A DNA stretch of 39,026 nt from Methylomonas methanica (GCA_001644045.1 LUUF01000112.1:1-39026); one strand, 5' to 3'. Shown: positions 7,087 through 17,247, counted from the first letter of the stretch. Program-made: numbers and translations. Notes: generated by a model from the letters alone, not told the origin.

Positions 7087-9774
7087 TCACTTTTTAAAAA
7101 GTCGGCGACGCATTAGTTTTTCTAATCCGACTATCAAATAAACACTTGTCGCTACGCCTAAAATCAATAGCCACTCTCCGCTGGAAAATGCAGCCGTACC
7201 AAAAAGTTTTTGCATAGGCGGCCAATAGGTAAAAAGTAATTGCAACAGCGTCATAGTCAATGCGCCGATAATCACCCATAAATTGGAACACACCCCAACA
7301 TGAAACATTGAATGTTCCAAAGAGCGGCAGTTAAACAAGTAAAGCATTTCGCAAAAAACAAACACATTAGCGGCTACAGTCCGTGCCGAAGCCAGGGATT
7401 CGCCGCGTGCAAGCTCCCATTCAAACAGCCCAAACGCACCTATCAACATTAAAGTCGAGACCAGGCAAATCCGAAAAATCAGCACACCGTTAAGAATCGG
7501 TTGTTGCGGGTCGCGCGGTTTGCGACTCATTAAGCTAGGCTCTTTGGGTTCAAAGGCCAGCATCAACCCCAATAATACCGCTGTGGACATATTGATCCAC
7601 AGAATTTGCACCGGCGTAATCGGCAAGGCGACGTTGGCAAAAATGGCGGCGCTAATCACCAAGCCTTCGCCGCCATTGGTCGGTAAAGTCCAGACGATAA
7701 ATTTAATCAGATTATCAAACACGCCACGCCCTTCTTCCACCGCCGCCGCAATGGTGGAAAACATATCATCGGTCAACACCATGGCTGCTGCTTCCTTGGC
7801 TACTTCGGTGCCGCCAAGTCCCATCGCGATCCCAATATTGGCTTGGCGTAAGGCCGGCGCATCATTCACACCGTCACCGGTCATGGCAACAATATGCCCA
7901 TTGGCCTGTAAGGCTTGCACTAGCTGTAACTTTTGTTCAGGCGCAATTCGGGCATAAACGGCACATTGTTCCACTAGCAGCGGATATTGTGCTTCATGAG
8001 TGGCCTGCAACTCCGCCCCCGTCACAACCCGTTCGACATGCCGCATCCCCAATTGTTTCGCAATTGCCAAAGCCGTGACAGGGTGGTCACCGGTAATCAT
8101 TTTGACTTGAATGCCTGCCCGATAACAGGCGGCGATTGAGGTGATCGCTTCAGGACGAGGCGGATCGATCATTGCCTGGAAACCCAGAAAAATGAATCCG
8201 CCTTTCACTTGATCATGGTTTACATCGTCATAGTCGTGATCGCCACGCGCAAACGCCAACACACGAAGCCCTTGTGCCGCCAGGCGTTCAACTTGTTGGT
8301 GCATTAAGGCCTTATCCAATGCCATTAGCTGCATTTGCGGGTCAATCGCTTTATCGCAACGCGCCAAGATACTTTCCAATGAGCCTTTTAAGTAAACATG
8401 GCGACTATCAATCGCCAAATTATGATGCAAGGTCGCCATGAACTGATGCTGGGATTCAAACGGAATCGCATCCAGACGGGGATGAGCGGTACAAATGGCT
8501 GTTTGGTGTAAACCGGCCTTGTGTGCTGCCACCAGTAACGCGGCTTCGGTGGGATCGCCTTCGATGCGCCAACTCTCTGGCTCGGCAATTAATCGCGCAT
8601 CATTACATAACAGTCCGGCTTTCAGGCATTCCATCAAAGCAGGAAAATGTTGGTGGTCTATCGTCTTGCCATTTAGACCAATGTCACCGTCGGGCGTGTA
8701 ACCGCTGCCGTTGATGTCAAAAAACTCTCCGCCTGCATACAAGGCCTGAACCGTCATTTGATTTTGGGTCAAGGTACCGGTTTTATCTGAACAAATGACA
8801 GTCGTACTACCCAATGTTTCTACTGCGGGCAGTTTGCGAATAATGGCGTTGCGTTTTGCCATTCTCGACACGCCTATCGCCAGGGTAATCGTCAGGGCGG
8901 CGGGCAATCCTTCCGGGATAGCACCGACAGCCAAGGCCACTGACGCCATGAACATGTCCAAAAGCGACTGGCCTCGCCATACGCCGATTAAAAACGTAAC
9001 CGCCGCCAAGCCCATGATGACCCATAGCAATAACTTACTGAATTGAGCAATCTTAATCGTCAGCGGCGTTTCCAGCTCAATGGTGCTACTGAGCAGGCTA
9101 TTGATGCGTCCAATTTCAGTGTGATCACCAACTTCAACAACGACCCCTGTGCCACTGCCATAAGTGACTAATGTTGAGGAATACGCCATATTAAAACGAT
9201 CCGCTAACAGGGTATCAGCGCTTAGCATGGCTAGCTTTTTTTCTACCGGTACAGATTCCCCCGTCAGCGCGGACTCATCAATTTGCAACTCTCGGATTTG
9301 CAACAAGCGCAAGTCGGCCGGTACTTTGTCGCCGGATTGTAAAAACACCACATCCCCAACCGTCAACTCGTTAGCCGAAATGGAACTGCGTTGACCATTG
9401 CGTAGAACGGTGGACGTGACCGTCAACACCCGACTGAGTGCATCAATGGCTTTCAGGGCGTTGGACTCCTGAATGAATCCGATAATGGTGTTGACCAACA
9501 CCACACCAAAAATGACGCTGCTATCCACCCATTCTTCAAGGAAGCCGGTAGTCGCCGCCGCAATCAATAAGATGTAAACCAGCGGCTGGTTTACCTGTTC
9601 AAACAGTAAACGCAATGGGCTTTTGCCGCGCTGGGGCGTAAGGCAATTCAAGCCGTATTGTTTCAGGCGCTGTTCTGCCTGGATGTCAGTTAGACCTCGC
9701 TGCACATCAATCTGCAAGCCGGTTTCCAATGCATCCAGTGATTGATTATGCCAATTTGTTTTCTGAGTTTTCAT
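7087..9774 (-). CDS. P-type cation-transporting ATPase (P2 family)
   Basis: An 895-aa inner-membrane pump with an N-terminal cation-ATPase domain (1-60), the actuator TGES loop at 171-174, PEGLP in M4 (287-291), the phosphorylation motif DKTGTLT with Asp330, the nucleotide-binding GDPTEAALL, and the hinge TGDGVNDAP. Length and M4 motif fit the bacterial Ca2+/H+ (P2A-like) branch. M6 reads WINMSTAVLLGLMLAFEPKEP and lacks the Asp that coordinates Ca2+ in SERCA (NxxTD), so the transported ion is uncertain. It lies downstream of the RND pump genes after a 93-bp gap and just upstream of the secreted protein. Confidence 0.9.
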   Translation of the reverse strand: MKTQKTNWHNQSLDALETGLQIDVQRGLTDIQAEQRLKQYGLNCLTPQRGKSPLRLLFEQVNQPLVYILLIAAATTGFLEEWVDSSVIFGVVLVNTIIGFIQESNALKAIDALSRVLTVTSTVLRNGQRSSISANELTVGDVVFLQSGDKVPADLRLLQIRELQIDESALTGESVPVEKKLAMLSADTLLADRFNMAYSSTLVTYGSGTGVVVEVGDHTEIGRINSLLSSTIELETPLTIKIAQFSKLLLWVIMGLAAVTFLIGVWRGQSLLDMFMASVALAVGAIPEGLPAALTITLAIGVSRMAKRNAIIRKLPAVETLGSTTVICSDKTGTLTQNQMTVQALYAGGEFFDINGSGYTPDGDIGLNGKTIDHQHFPALMECLKAGLLCNDARLIAEPESWRIEGDPTEAALLVAAHKAGLHQTAICTAHPRLDAIPFESQHQFMATLHHNLAIDSRHVYLKGSLESILARCDKAIDPQMQLMALDKALMHQQVERLAAQGLRVLAFARGDHDYDDVNHDQVKGGFIFLGFQAMIDPPRPEAITSIAACYRAGIQVKMITGDHPVTALAIAKQLGMRHVERVVTGAELQATHEAQYPLLVEQCAVYARIAPEQKLQLVQALQANGHIVAMTGDGVNDAPALRQANIGIAMGLGGTEVAKEAAAMVLTDDMFSTIAAAVEEGRGVFDNLIKFIVWTLPTNGGEGLVISAAIFANVALPITPVQILWINMSTAVLLGLMLAFEPKEPSLMSRKPRDPQQPILNGVLIFRICLVSTLMLIGAFGLFEWELARGESLASARTVAANVFVFCEMLYLFNCRSLEHSMFHVGVCSNLWVIIGALTMTLLQLLFTYWPPMQKLFGTAAFSSGEWLLILGVATSVYLIVGLEKLMRRRLFKK

Positions 9775-9867
9775 TTGCCTTAGTATTGGCGGTTTTGTTT
9801 CTGCTTAGGGTTTGGGTGAAGCTAAGTTTAATCGGCAACCGTTACTCAAGTCTGCAGATGGCTATTT

Positions 9868-11295
9868 TTACTTCCAACCGCCACCCAATGCCTTATAAAT
9901 AGTGATAGTCACCATGCGTTGCCGTTTGGTGACGTTGATTAATTCAAGATTGGATTGCAAGGCACTTTGTTGGGCGATGAGTACCTCCAAATAGCTGGCC
10001 CTCGCAGCTTTGTAAAGTTCGCTGGAGGATTCGACCGATTGTTTCAATGCTTCACTTTGTTGCTTCTTCAGCGTGCTGATTTGTTGCAGACTCTTGATGC
10101 TGGAAAGCTGGTTTGCCACCTCGACGTAAGCATTCAGAATGGTTTTCTGATAACGATACATGGCCGACAACTGATTGGCTTGCGCTGTGTTGAAAGCGGC
10201 CTCCAATGATTTCATGTTGATAATCGGCGCAACCAGGGTACCGGCTAAGGAATAAGCCAATGACGCGGGTGAGGTAAATAAAAATTCAGGATTGAAGGCC
10301 TGAAAACCCAGACTGGCCGTGATATTGAAATTTGGATAAAACGCCGCTTTGGCTGCTTTCAAGTCAAATTTGCTGGCCTCGACCTGAAGTTCCGCTTCAC
10401 GAATATCCGGTCGATTGCTTAGTAATTGGGATGGAATACCCGATAAAATGACTGGCGGACCGGCTTCAAAAAACCTGTTTTTCGCGCGTTCAATGGGCTG
10501 CGGATAGCGACCCAACAAGAAGTTGATCTGATTTTCGGCTTCACTGATTTGTTGCAGCACACCATTTTCCAGCACCTGCGTATCGAGCAATTGGGCGCGG
10601 AATTGCTGTACCGCCAGTTCATTGGCCCTGCCGGCTTCCTTCTGCAGTTTGATGATCTCCAGCGCTTCCTGCTGTTTCTTTATGGTCTGCCGGACAATAT
10701 CCAGTTCATGATCCAAGGCCAACAGCTCGTTGTAATAAATGGCGACATCGGCCACCAGATTGGAGATGACGAAATTGGTAGCTTCAATGCTGGACAGATA
10801 GTTTGAAACGGCCGATTTGCGCTGGTTTTCCAGTTTGCCCCAGACATCGATCTCCCAGGACGATTGCAAGCCGACAAACAGATTGGTGTAATTCTCCGGC
10901 ACGATTCGCCCAGGAGTGATTTCGGTGGTCGCGTTGCCGGCACCGTCCATCGTGTACAAGCCAAACTTTTCTACCCCACCGCCGACATTCAAACTGACTT
11001 GGGGCAACATCGCCGCGTTGGCCAGTTTCACGCTGGAGCGTGACGATTCAATGCGCTGCAAGGCTATTTGCAGATCAGGATTATTGTTGATGGCCGTATC
11101 GATCAGCTTTAACAACAGCGTATCGCTAAAGTAGTGCCGCCAATCAATGTTGGCTATGCTCGTGGTATCGGATTGATCTTGAAAGCTGGCCGGTATCGGC
11201 TTTTCCGGAATCGACAACTCGGTATTGAGCGAACAGCCACTGAAAGCGGATGACAATAAAGCAATGGCAACGCTGCAATAAATTTTACGCTTCAT
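9868..11295 (-). CDS. Outer-membrane efflux lipoprotein (NodT/TolC family)
   Basis: A 475-aa outer-membrane factor of an RND system. It starts with a lipoprotein signal (lipobox FSGC, Cys21). Two outer membrane efflux protein repeats follow, with typical landmarks: IDWRHYFSDTLLLKLIDTAINNNPDLQIA near residue 50-80, and SNRPDIREAELQ about 300. Long coiled-coil helices would build the periplasmic tunnel of the trimer. It is the third gene of the MFP-RND-OMF operon, 6 bp after the RND transporter, so it should complete that pump. Confidence 0.92.
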   Translation of the reverse strand: MKRKIYCSVAIALLSSAFSGCSLNTELSIPEKPIPASFQDQSDTTSIANIDWRHYFSDTLLLKLIDTAINNNPDLQIALQRIESSRSSVKLANAAMLPQVSLNVGGGVEKFGLYTMDGAGNATTEITPGRIVPENYTNLFVGLQSSWEIDVWGKLENQRKSAVSNYLSSIEATNFVISNLVADVAIYYNELLALDHELDIVRQTIKKQQEALEIIKLQKEAGRANELAVQQFRAQLLDTQVLENGVLQQISEAENQINFLLGRYPQPIERAKNRFFEAGPPVILSGIPSQLLSNRPDIREAELQVEASKFDLKAAKAAFYPNFNITASLGFQAFNPEFLFTSPASLAYSLAGTLVAPIINMKSLEAAFNTAQANQLSAMYRYQKTILNAYVEVANQLSSIKSLQQISTLKKQQSEALKQSVESSSELYKAARASYLEVLIAQQSALQSNLELINVTKRQRMVTITIYKALGGGWK

Positions 11296-11301
11296 GGGGA
11301 A

Positions 11302-14300
11302 TCAAATCGTTTCAGTGAAGGGGGCTTCTTCTTTTTTGCCGCGGCGATGATGCTTATCGGCGATGCCGGCAAAAGCTACGTATAAGCCCGGAATCACAAT
11401 GACCCCGAAAATGGTGCCAAACAGCATGCCGCCGGCGGCTGCGGAACCTATGGTGTTGTTGCCGATTTCCCCGGCACCGGAGGCGAACATCAACGGGATC
11501 AGGCCGGCAATAAAGGCAAATGAAGTCATCAAAATAGGCCGTAAACGCAGTGCAGCGCCTTCGATAGCCGCTTCGAATGGTGACTTGCCTTGCTTATGTT
11601 GCAAGGCAGCAAACTCGATGATCAGAATGGCATTTTTCCCCAGAATACCGATCAACATGATCATGGCGATTTGGGCATAGATGTTGTTTTCCAGGCCCAT
11701 TACCCATAGCATGAATAAGGCGCCAAAGATGCCGATGGGCAGGGAAAGAATCACTGGCATGGGCAGTAAAAAGCTTTCGTATTGCGCGGCCAGCAGCAGG
11801 TAAACGAACAGCAGGCAGATCACGAAAATAAATATCGCCTGATTACCCGCATTGGCCTGATCGCGCGACGAGCCCGCCCAGTCATAACCAAAGCCTTTCG
11901 GTAGCTTTTGTGCTGCCACCTGTTTAATGGCTTCAATGGCTTGTCCGCTGCTATAGCCATCGGCGGGTTGGCCGTTGACCATGGCCGAGGTGTACATGTT
12001 ATAGCGGGTGACCTGCTCGGGGCCGTAGACTTTTTCGATGTGCAGGAAGGCTGAGAACGGCACCATCTTGCCGGTGTCGTTTTTGATGTATAACTTCATC
12101 AAGTCATCCGGTTGCGCGCGATATTCGGGTAGCGCCTGCACCATGACTTTATACATCTGACCAAAACGGATGAAGTTGGTCGCATATTCGCTGCCGATCA
12201 AGGTTTGTAGGGTGCTCATGGCATTTTCGGCGGTGACGCCTTTTTGCGCCGCCTTGTCGCCGTCAATATGCAGGACAAATTGCGGAAAACGGGCATTGAA
12301 AGTGGTAAAGGCATTGACGATTTCTGGGCGCTTATTGAGTTCATCAACAAAGGCATCGGCAACTTTCTGCAGATTTTCCAAACTGCCGCCGGTTTTATCC
12401 AACAAGCGCATTTCAAAGCCGCTGGAATTACCGTAACCTGGCACTGGTGGCGGGGTAAAGAATTCGATGCCGGCATCTTTGATGTGCCGGGTTTTTTCTT
12501 CCAATAGACTCATCACCTCTTTGTCTGAGACACTTCGCTCTGCCCAGTTTTTTAAGCTGATCAGATTCATGCCGTAGACAGCGCCACTACCATCTGAAAG
12601 CGCGCTGAAGCCGGCCAGACTGGAAACCGAATTGACACCTTCGACGGTGGATGCGATTTTTTGCACTTCATCGACCACTTTTTCAGTGCGCTCTAATGTC
12701 GCTCCGGACGGCGTGGTGATGTTGGCGTAAATGGTGCCTTGATCCTCTTGGGGGATAAAACCCGACGGCACCTTGGTGCCGATCAAGCCGGCACCCAGCG
12801 AAAAAGCCAGCAATAGGCCGAAAGTAATGATGCGTCGATTGGCAATCGCACCGATCAGTGCTTTGTATCGAGCGGCAAGTCCGTCATACCAACGATTAAA
12901 TCCGCCAAACAGTTTTTGCAGTCTGGTTTTTTTATGCTGTTCATCATGATGGATATTTTTTAGGAACATGGCGCAAAGAGCCGGTGTCAGCGTCAGCGCG
13001 GTGATGCCGGACAAGACAATCGAAAACGCCATGGTCAAGGAAAACTGCCGGTAAAAAATCCCGGTAGGCCCTTCCATAAATGACACGGGTAAGAATACCG
13101 CCGACATCACCAGTGTAATCGCAATAATCGCGCCACTGATTTCGCGCATGGCTTGTTCCGTGGCTTTCATTGGTCCGATATGCGAATGCTCCATCTTGGC
13201 ATGCACGGCTTCGATGACCACTATGGCATTGTCCACCACAATACCAATCGCCAGTACCAACGCAAACAGGGTGATCAGATTGAGTGAAAATCCCATCAGG
13301 TGCATGAAGAAAAATGTGCCGACCAGCGATACCGGTACCGCCAGAATGGGGATGATGGTCGAGCGAACATCCTGCAAGAAAATGAAGACCACCAAGGCCA
13401 CTAACACAAACGCTTCCACCAGCGTTTTAATCACCTCATGGATGGATGCATCCAGAAACTCGGATACGTCATAACTCAAACTGTAATCCATGCCGGGTGG
13501 AAACGAGTTGGTTTTGATTTCCGCCATGGTTTTTTTGATGTTGGTGATCACTTCCTTGGCATTACTGCCAGGCCGCTGTTTCAACATGATGGCGGCGGAA
13601 GGTTGGCCATTTTCCTTGGATAGCACGTCGTAATCCTGCGAATCGAAAGCGATTTCGGCGACATCTTTCAGTCGCAATATTTCGCCATCCGCTTTGGCGC
13701 TTAAAACGATATTTTCATAGGCTTCCTGGGTGTTGTGCTTGCCGGTGTATTTCAAAATGTATTGCAGGGCTTGTCCCTCGCGACCCGAACTTTCGCCGAT
13801 TTTGCCCGGTGCAGCCTCGACATTTTGCGCCCTTAATTTTTCGATGACTTCGGTAGGCGAGATGTTGTACATCAAGAGTTTGTCCGGCTTCAGCCAAACC
13901 CGCATCGCGTATTCTCGTGAGCCCATGATGTCGGCGAAACCCACGCCTTCGATGCGTTTCAGCTCCCGCAACACGTTGATGTCGGTAAAGTTGTAGAGAA
14001 ATTTTTCATCCAGCGTCGGGTCCTTGCTGAGAATGTTGACGTACAACAACATACTGTTTTGCACTTTCTCGACGATGACTCCTGATTTGATCGCTTCTTC
14101 GGGCAATTCATCCAATACCGAGGCCACGCGGTTTTGCACGTTGACCGAGGCAACTTCCGGGTCGGTACCGGCTTTAAAAATGATCTGGATAACACTGACG
14201 CCATCATTGCCGGACACGGACGACATATAGGCCATGCCCGGTACACCATTGATGGCGCGTTCCAGCGGTGTGACCACCGCTTTGACGCAGGCTTCGGCAT

Positions 14301-14460
14301 TGGCGCCGATGAATTTTGTCGTGACATTGACTTCGGGCGGGGCAATATCGGGGAACTGGGTGACGGGCAGTTGGAATAAAGCCAACAAGCCCATTAAGGT
14401 AATCAGGATGGATATGACGATAGATAATACCGGACGATGAATAAACTTGGCAGTCATCAT
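11302..14460 (-). CDS. RND efflux transporter, HAE1 family (AcrB/MexB-like)
   Basis: A 1052-aa proton-driven inner-membrane drug/solvent exporter with the normal 12-helix RND layout: FIHRPVLSIVISILITLMG at the start, two large periplasmic loops, and VPSGFIPQEDQG near the second half. The proton-relay lysine equivalent to AcrB Lys940 is present (GKNAILIIEFA). In helix 4 the usual Asp-Asp pair reads Asp410-Asn411 (GIVVDNAIVVIEAV), so one relay aspartate is replaced; this variant also occurs in other HAE1 proteins. It lies between the adaptor (17 bp gap) and the outer-membrane factor (6 bp gap). The pump is probably controlled by the upstream two-component system. Confidence 0.93.
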   Translation of the reverse strand: MMTAKFIHRPVLSIVISILITLMGLLALFQLPVTQFPDIAPPEVNVTTKFIGANAEACVKAVVTPLERAINGVPGMAYMSSVSGNDGVSVIQIIFKAGTDPEVASVNVQNRVASVLDELPEEAIKSGVIVEKVQNSMLLYVNILSKDPTLDEKFLYNFTDINVLRELKRIEGVGFADIMGSREYAMRVWLKPDKLLMYNISPTEVIEKLRAQNVEAAPGKIGESSGREGQALQYILKYTGKHNTQEAYENIVLSAKADGEILRLKDVAEIAFDSQDYDVLSKENGQPSAAIMLKQRPGSNAKEVITNIKKTMAEIKTNSFPPGMDYSLSYDVSEFLDASIHEVIKTLVEAFVLVALVVFIFLQDVRSTIIPILAVPVSLVGTFFFMHLMGFSLNLITLFALVLAIGIVVDNAIVVIEAVHAKMEHSHIGPMKATEQAMREISGAIIAITLVMSAVFLPVSFMEGPTGIFYRQFSLTMAFSIVLSGITALTLTPALCAMFLKNIHHDEQHKKTRLQKLFGGFNRWYDGLAARYKALIGAIANRRIITFGLLLAFSLGAGLIGTKVPSGFIPQEDQGTIYANITTPSGATLERTEKVVDEVQKIASTVEGVNSVSSLAGFSALSDGSGAVYGMNLISLKNWAERSVSDKEVMSLLEEKTRHIKDAGIEFFTPPPVPGYGNSSGFEMRLLDKTGGSLENLQKVADAFVDELNKRPEIVNAFTTFNARFPQFVLHIDGDKAAQKGVTAENAMSTLQTLIGSEYATNFIRFGQMYKVMVQALPEYRAQPDDLMKLYIKNDTGKMVPFSAFLHIEKVYGPEQVTRYNMYTSAMVNGQPADGYSSGQAIEAIKQVAAQKLPKGFGYDWAGSSRDQANAGNQAIFIFVICLLFVYLLLAAQYESFLLPMPVILSLPIGIFGALFMLWVMGLENNIYAQIAMIMLIGILGKNAILIIEFAALQHKQGKSPFEAAIEGAALRLRPILMTSFAFIAGLIPLMFASGAGEIGNNTIGSAAAGGMLFGTIFGVIVIPGLYVAFAGIADKHHRRGKKEEAPFTETI

Positions 14461-14477
14461 GATGCTTTGTTACTCCC

Positions 14478-15587
14478 TTATTCGTGGTCGCTTGACGGCA
14501 TGACCTGGGCTAAATCGACAGGCTTGGGCTGCACTTTGTCGCCATCCTTCAAGGTCTCAACGCCTTCGTAAACGATGCGCTCCTCTTTGGATAAGCCCGA
14601 TTCGACCACGTAAAAATCGGGGAAGCGCATTTTGGGAATAATATTGCGTTGCTGGAGAACGCCATCTTGATTGACGACATAGACATACAACTTATCTTGA
14701 ATTTCAAACGTCGATTTTTGCGGAACTAACAAGGCATTCTTCAGTTGTTTATTGACCACGACCTTGCCATTCGAACCGTGTTTTAACAGGGCATCAGGGT
14801 TAGGGAAGCGGGCTCTGAAGGCAATGTTGCCAGTGGCATGATCGAATTCGCTTTCGATCATTTCTATCTTTCCGGCATGGGGGTAAAGCGTGTGATTGGC
14901 TAGTTTCAGGCTTACGCTATCGGCGTGTTTATCGTTAGCCGACACATAATTGAGGTAGTCGATTTCGGAGAGATTAAAGTACGCAAATACTTCTCGATTA
15001 TCGGAAATCGAGGTCAACATATCACCATCAGCGATCAAACTACCGACTTTGTTGGGAATCCGATTGACGAAACCGCTGAACGGCGCTTTGATTTGAGCGA
15101 AGGCGAGATTCAAAGCAACCTGTTCCTTGTTCGCTGCGGCTTCATCCATATTGGCTCTTAGTGCCTCAACCTTGGCTTTGGCTACTTCAAGCTCTCCGCC
15201 CGCAACGATATTTTTTTCCAGTAGCCGTTTGACATTGCTCAACTCGACTTCCGCTGCCTTTAAATTGGCCTGCGCACTTTTATGAGCGGCATTGGCTTTT
15301 TGCAGTTCTTTCTCGAATTCCATGAAACTTAGGGTAAACAGCAGTTGCCCTTCCTTGACAGCTTGGCCTTCATCGATGTGGATTTTTTCGATGTGGCCTT
15401 TGATCCGGCTCCTGACTTCGACATATTTCACCGACTGAATTTCGGCTACATATTCGTTATCGTAACTAGTGTCCTTGACGATGGGATTGATAACCTCATG
15501 GCTATCGACTTTGGTGGGCTGTTTTTCTGAGTTGCAGGCCACTGCTACTAAACAAAGTAATAGCAACAGAAATATGCTGTTTTTCAT
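14478..15587 (-). CDS. RND periplasmic adaptor (membrane fusion lipoprotein)
   Basis: A 369-aa HlyD/AcrA-type adaptor. It has a lipoprotein signal with lipobox VAVAC (Cys18) and a lipoyl-type half (RSRIKGHIEKIHIDEGQAVK at about 60-80). A helical hairpin rich in Ala, Glu and Lys follows (about 90-155), then the second lipoyl half (IKAPFSGFVNRIPNKVG), a beta-barrel and a membrane-proximal domain. It links the RND transporter to the outer-membrane factor. It is the first pump gene of the operon, with the 43-aa lipoprotein 47 bp upstream. Confidence 0.92.
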   Translation of the reverse strand: MKNSIFLLLLLCLVAVACNSEKQPTKVDSHEVINPIVKDTSYDNEYVAEIQSVKYVEVRSRIKGHIEKIHIDEGQAVKEGQLLFTLSFMEFEKELQKANAAHKSAQANLKAAEVELSNVKRLLEKNIVAGGELEVAKAKVEALRANMDEAAANKEQVALNLAFAQIKAPFSGFVNRIPNKVGSLIADGDMLTSISDNREVFAYFNLSEIDYLNYVSANDKHADSVSLKLANHTLYPHAGKIEMIESEFDHATGNIAFRARFPNPDALLKHGSNGKVVVNKQLKNALLVPQKSTFEIQDKLYVYVVNQDGVLQQRNIIPKMRFPDFYVVESGLSKEERIVYEGVETLKDGDKVQPKPVDLAQVMPSSDHE

Positions 15588-15634
15588 TGGATTGATTTTG
15601 CTGATGGGCTTATGGCTTAACGGCTAAAAGGGCT

Positions 15635-15766
15635 TTAAACCATCGTCGACGAATGATCAAGAGGGGCTTCCTGTTCACTGTGCTGCACACAACCGGACAC
15701 CATTAAGATGCCAACCACTAGGAAAATCAGATAAATTGGGGCTTTTAGAAGACGATTCGAAAACAT
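15635..15766 (-). CDS. 43-aa lipoprotein of unknown function
   Basis: A 43-codon frame encodes a basic N-terminus (MFSNRLLK), a hydrophobic segment IYLIFLVVGILMV and a lipobox VSGC (Cys26), then a 17-residue polar tail ending PLDHSSTMV. It resembles the 42-aa lipoprotein at 33916-34044, which also starts MFSKNR, has an IYWV hydrophobic segment, a TSCC lipobox and a PIDRSSSTT tail. Conservation between two loci supports both being real genes. It lies just upstream of the RND adaptor on the same strand and may be cotranscribed. Its function is unknown. Confidence 0.55.
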   Translation of the reverse strand: MFSNRLLKAPIYLIFLVVGILMVSGCVQHSEQEAPLDHSSTMV

Positions 15767-15867
15767 AGCTACCGTTTCTCAATTCAACAACATTGAGATT
15801 TTAGTCAGTCAACCTTACATCAACCTTTCATTAGGCAAAATGCGAACCAAGTAGAATTATATTCTTC

Positions 15868-17247
15868 CTAACCAAAATCAATCTCGATACGCGTTCCGGT
15901 TTGACTTGGTGCGGGGGCGTTGGCAATTTTGATCTGCGCAGCATGTAAATCAGCAATTTCTTTGACAATAGCTAACCCTAGTCCGCAGCCGTCCCCAGGA
16001 CTGCCTGGTACGCGATAAAAGCGTTCGAAAATTTTGTCTTGTTCGCTGCAAGGAATGCCGTGTCCGTCATCGTCCACGATCAACCGAGCGTGCGGAGAAG
16101 ACTCGATGCTGACGCTGATATGGCCGCCGGGTCTGCCATAGCTGATGGCGTTATCCAACAAATTACCCAACAGTTCTCGCAGTAAAACGTCATCACCGCT
16201 AATTTGCACATTGCTATCCGGCGCATCAAACCCCAGCTCGATTTTGCGATCCAGTGCTCTGGGTACCCAATCCATACAACATTCACGTACCAATCGAGTA
16301 AGGTCTATCCGCTGTAACTCCGGTGCGCTATGTGAAATTGACTCTGAGCGGGCTAATACCAATAGTTGGCTGTTCAAGTGAGTAAGGCGATTGGTAGAGT
16401 TTTTGATATGCGTCAGTGCTAGCCGCATGGTCTCCGGATTGTCGGCGCTGAGTGCACGTTCTGCTTGAATCTTTAAACCCGCCAAAGGGGTTCTGAGTTG
16501 ATGCGCGGCGTTTTCAATGAAGCGCTGTTGGGTAATCAGGGTCGAGCCCAGCCGCTGCAGTAACGCATTGATGGTGTTGGTGAGCGATCGCACTTCCAGC
16601 GGCACACCTGCATCAGCAATAGGATCGAATTCTTTGGCCGAGCGTCTAGCTATCATCCGTGCCAAATCATTGAGCGGACTCAGGCCACGATTGACACCGG
16701 TCCAAATATGAAACCCAGTAATTAAAACCAGTACAATCTGCGGTAGGATCACAGCCAACAACAATTCGCTCATCATGTTACGTCGTTTGTTGACGGTTTC
16801 CGCTACCGACACGATAACCTGCTCGGTGCTGGTTTTAGGCACGGTGAGTACCGACACCACCCTGACCGGTTGGTCGTCAATTTCGCCATCGAAAAAAAAC
16901 GGCTGATCTTTGGTTAAAGCTGACACTGCGGGACTGGGAAGGCCATCATCCCCCGCCATGAAGCCCGTCTTTTGCGATTCCACCTTATAAAAGGTTTCAT
17001 CCATATCATCCCAGCGAAACACTTCCACCGCGATGGGAGGCAATTCGAAGGTAACATGATCCTGTTGTGTCTTGACCTCTTGCACCAATGATTTGGCAGA
17101 ATCCAGTAGCCAGCGATCATAGGCCTGATTCGTAAAATGCGTGGCGACATAATAAGACGCCGCAGCATCCAATATGACAACAAACAACAAGGGCAAGGTC
17201 AGTTTCGAGAGCAACTGAGCCCTGAGGCTCTTGGGCTTATTCATCAT
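15868..17247 (-). CDS. Sensor histidine kinase (QseC/TctE-like)
   Basis: A 459-aa membrane sensor. The first helix is at about 12-31, a periplasmic sensor domain of the 2CSK_N type lies at 32-160, and the second helix at 161-180. A HAMP-like linker follows, then the H-box NAAHQLRTPLAGL with His249, the N-box (LLGNLLDNAISYG), DDDGHGIP and GCGLGLAIVKEI for ATP binding. It overlaps the response-regulator stop by 11 bp, so the two are translationally coupled. The adjacent downstream RND genes are the most likely targets. The stimulus is unknown. Confidence 0.93.
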   Translation of the reverse strand: MMNKPKSLRAQLLSKLTLPLLFVVILDAAASYYVATHFTNQAYDRWLLDSAKSLVQEVKTQQDHVTFELPPIAVEVFRWDDMDETFYKVESQKTGFMAGDDGLPSPAVSALTKDQPFFFDGEIDDQPVRVVSVLTVPKTSTEQVIVSVAETVNKRRNMMSELLLAVILPQIVLVLITGFHIWTGVNRGLSPLNDLARMIARRSAKEFDPIADAGVPLEVRSLTNTINALLQRLGSTLITQQRFIENAAHQLRTPLAGLKIQAERALSADNPETMRLALTHIKNSTNRLTHLNSQLLVLARSESISHSAPELQRIDLTRLVRECCMDWVPRALDRKIELGFDAPDSNVQISGDDVLLRELLGNLLDNAISYGRPGGHISVSIESSPHARLIVDDDGHGIPCSEQDKIFERFYRVPGSPGDGCGLGLAIVKEIADLHAAQIKIANAPAPSQTGTRIEIDFG

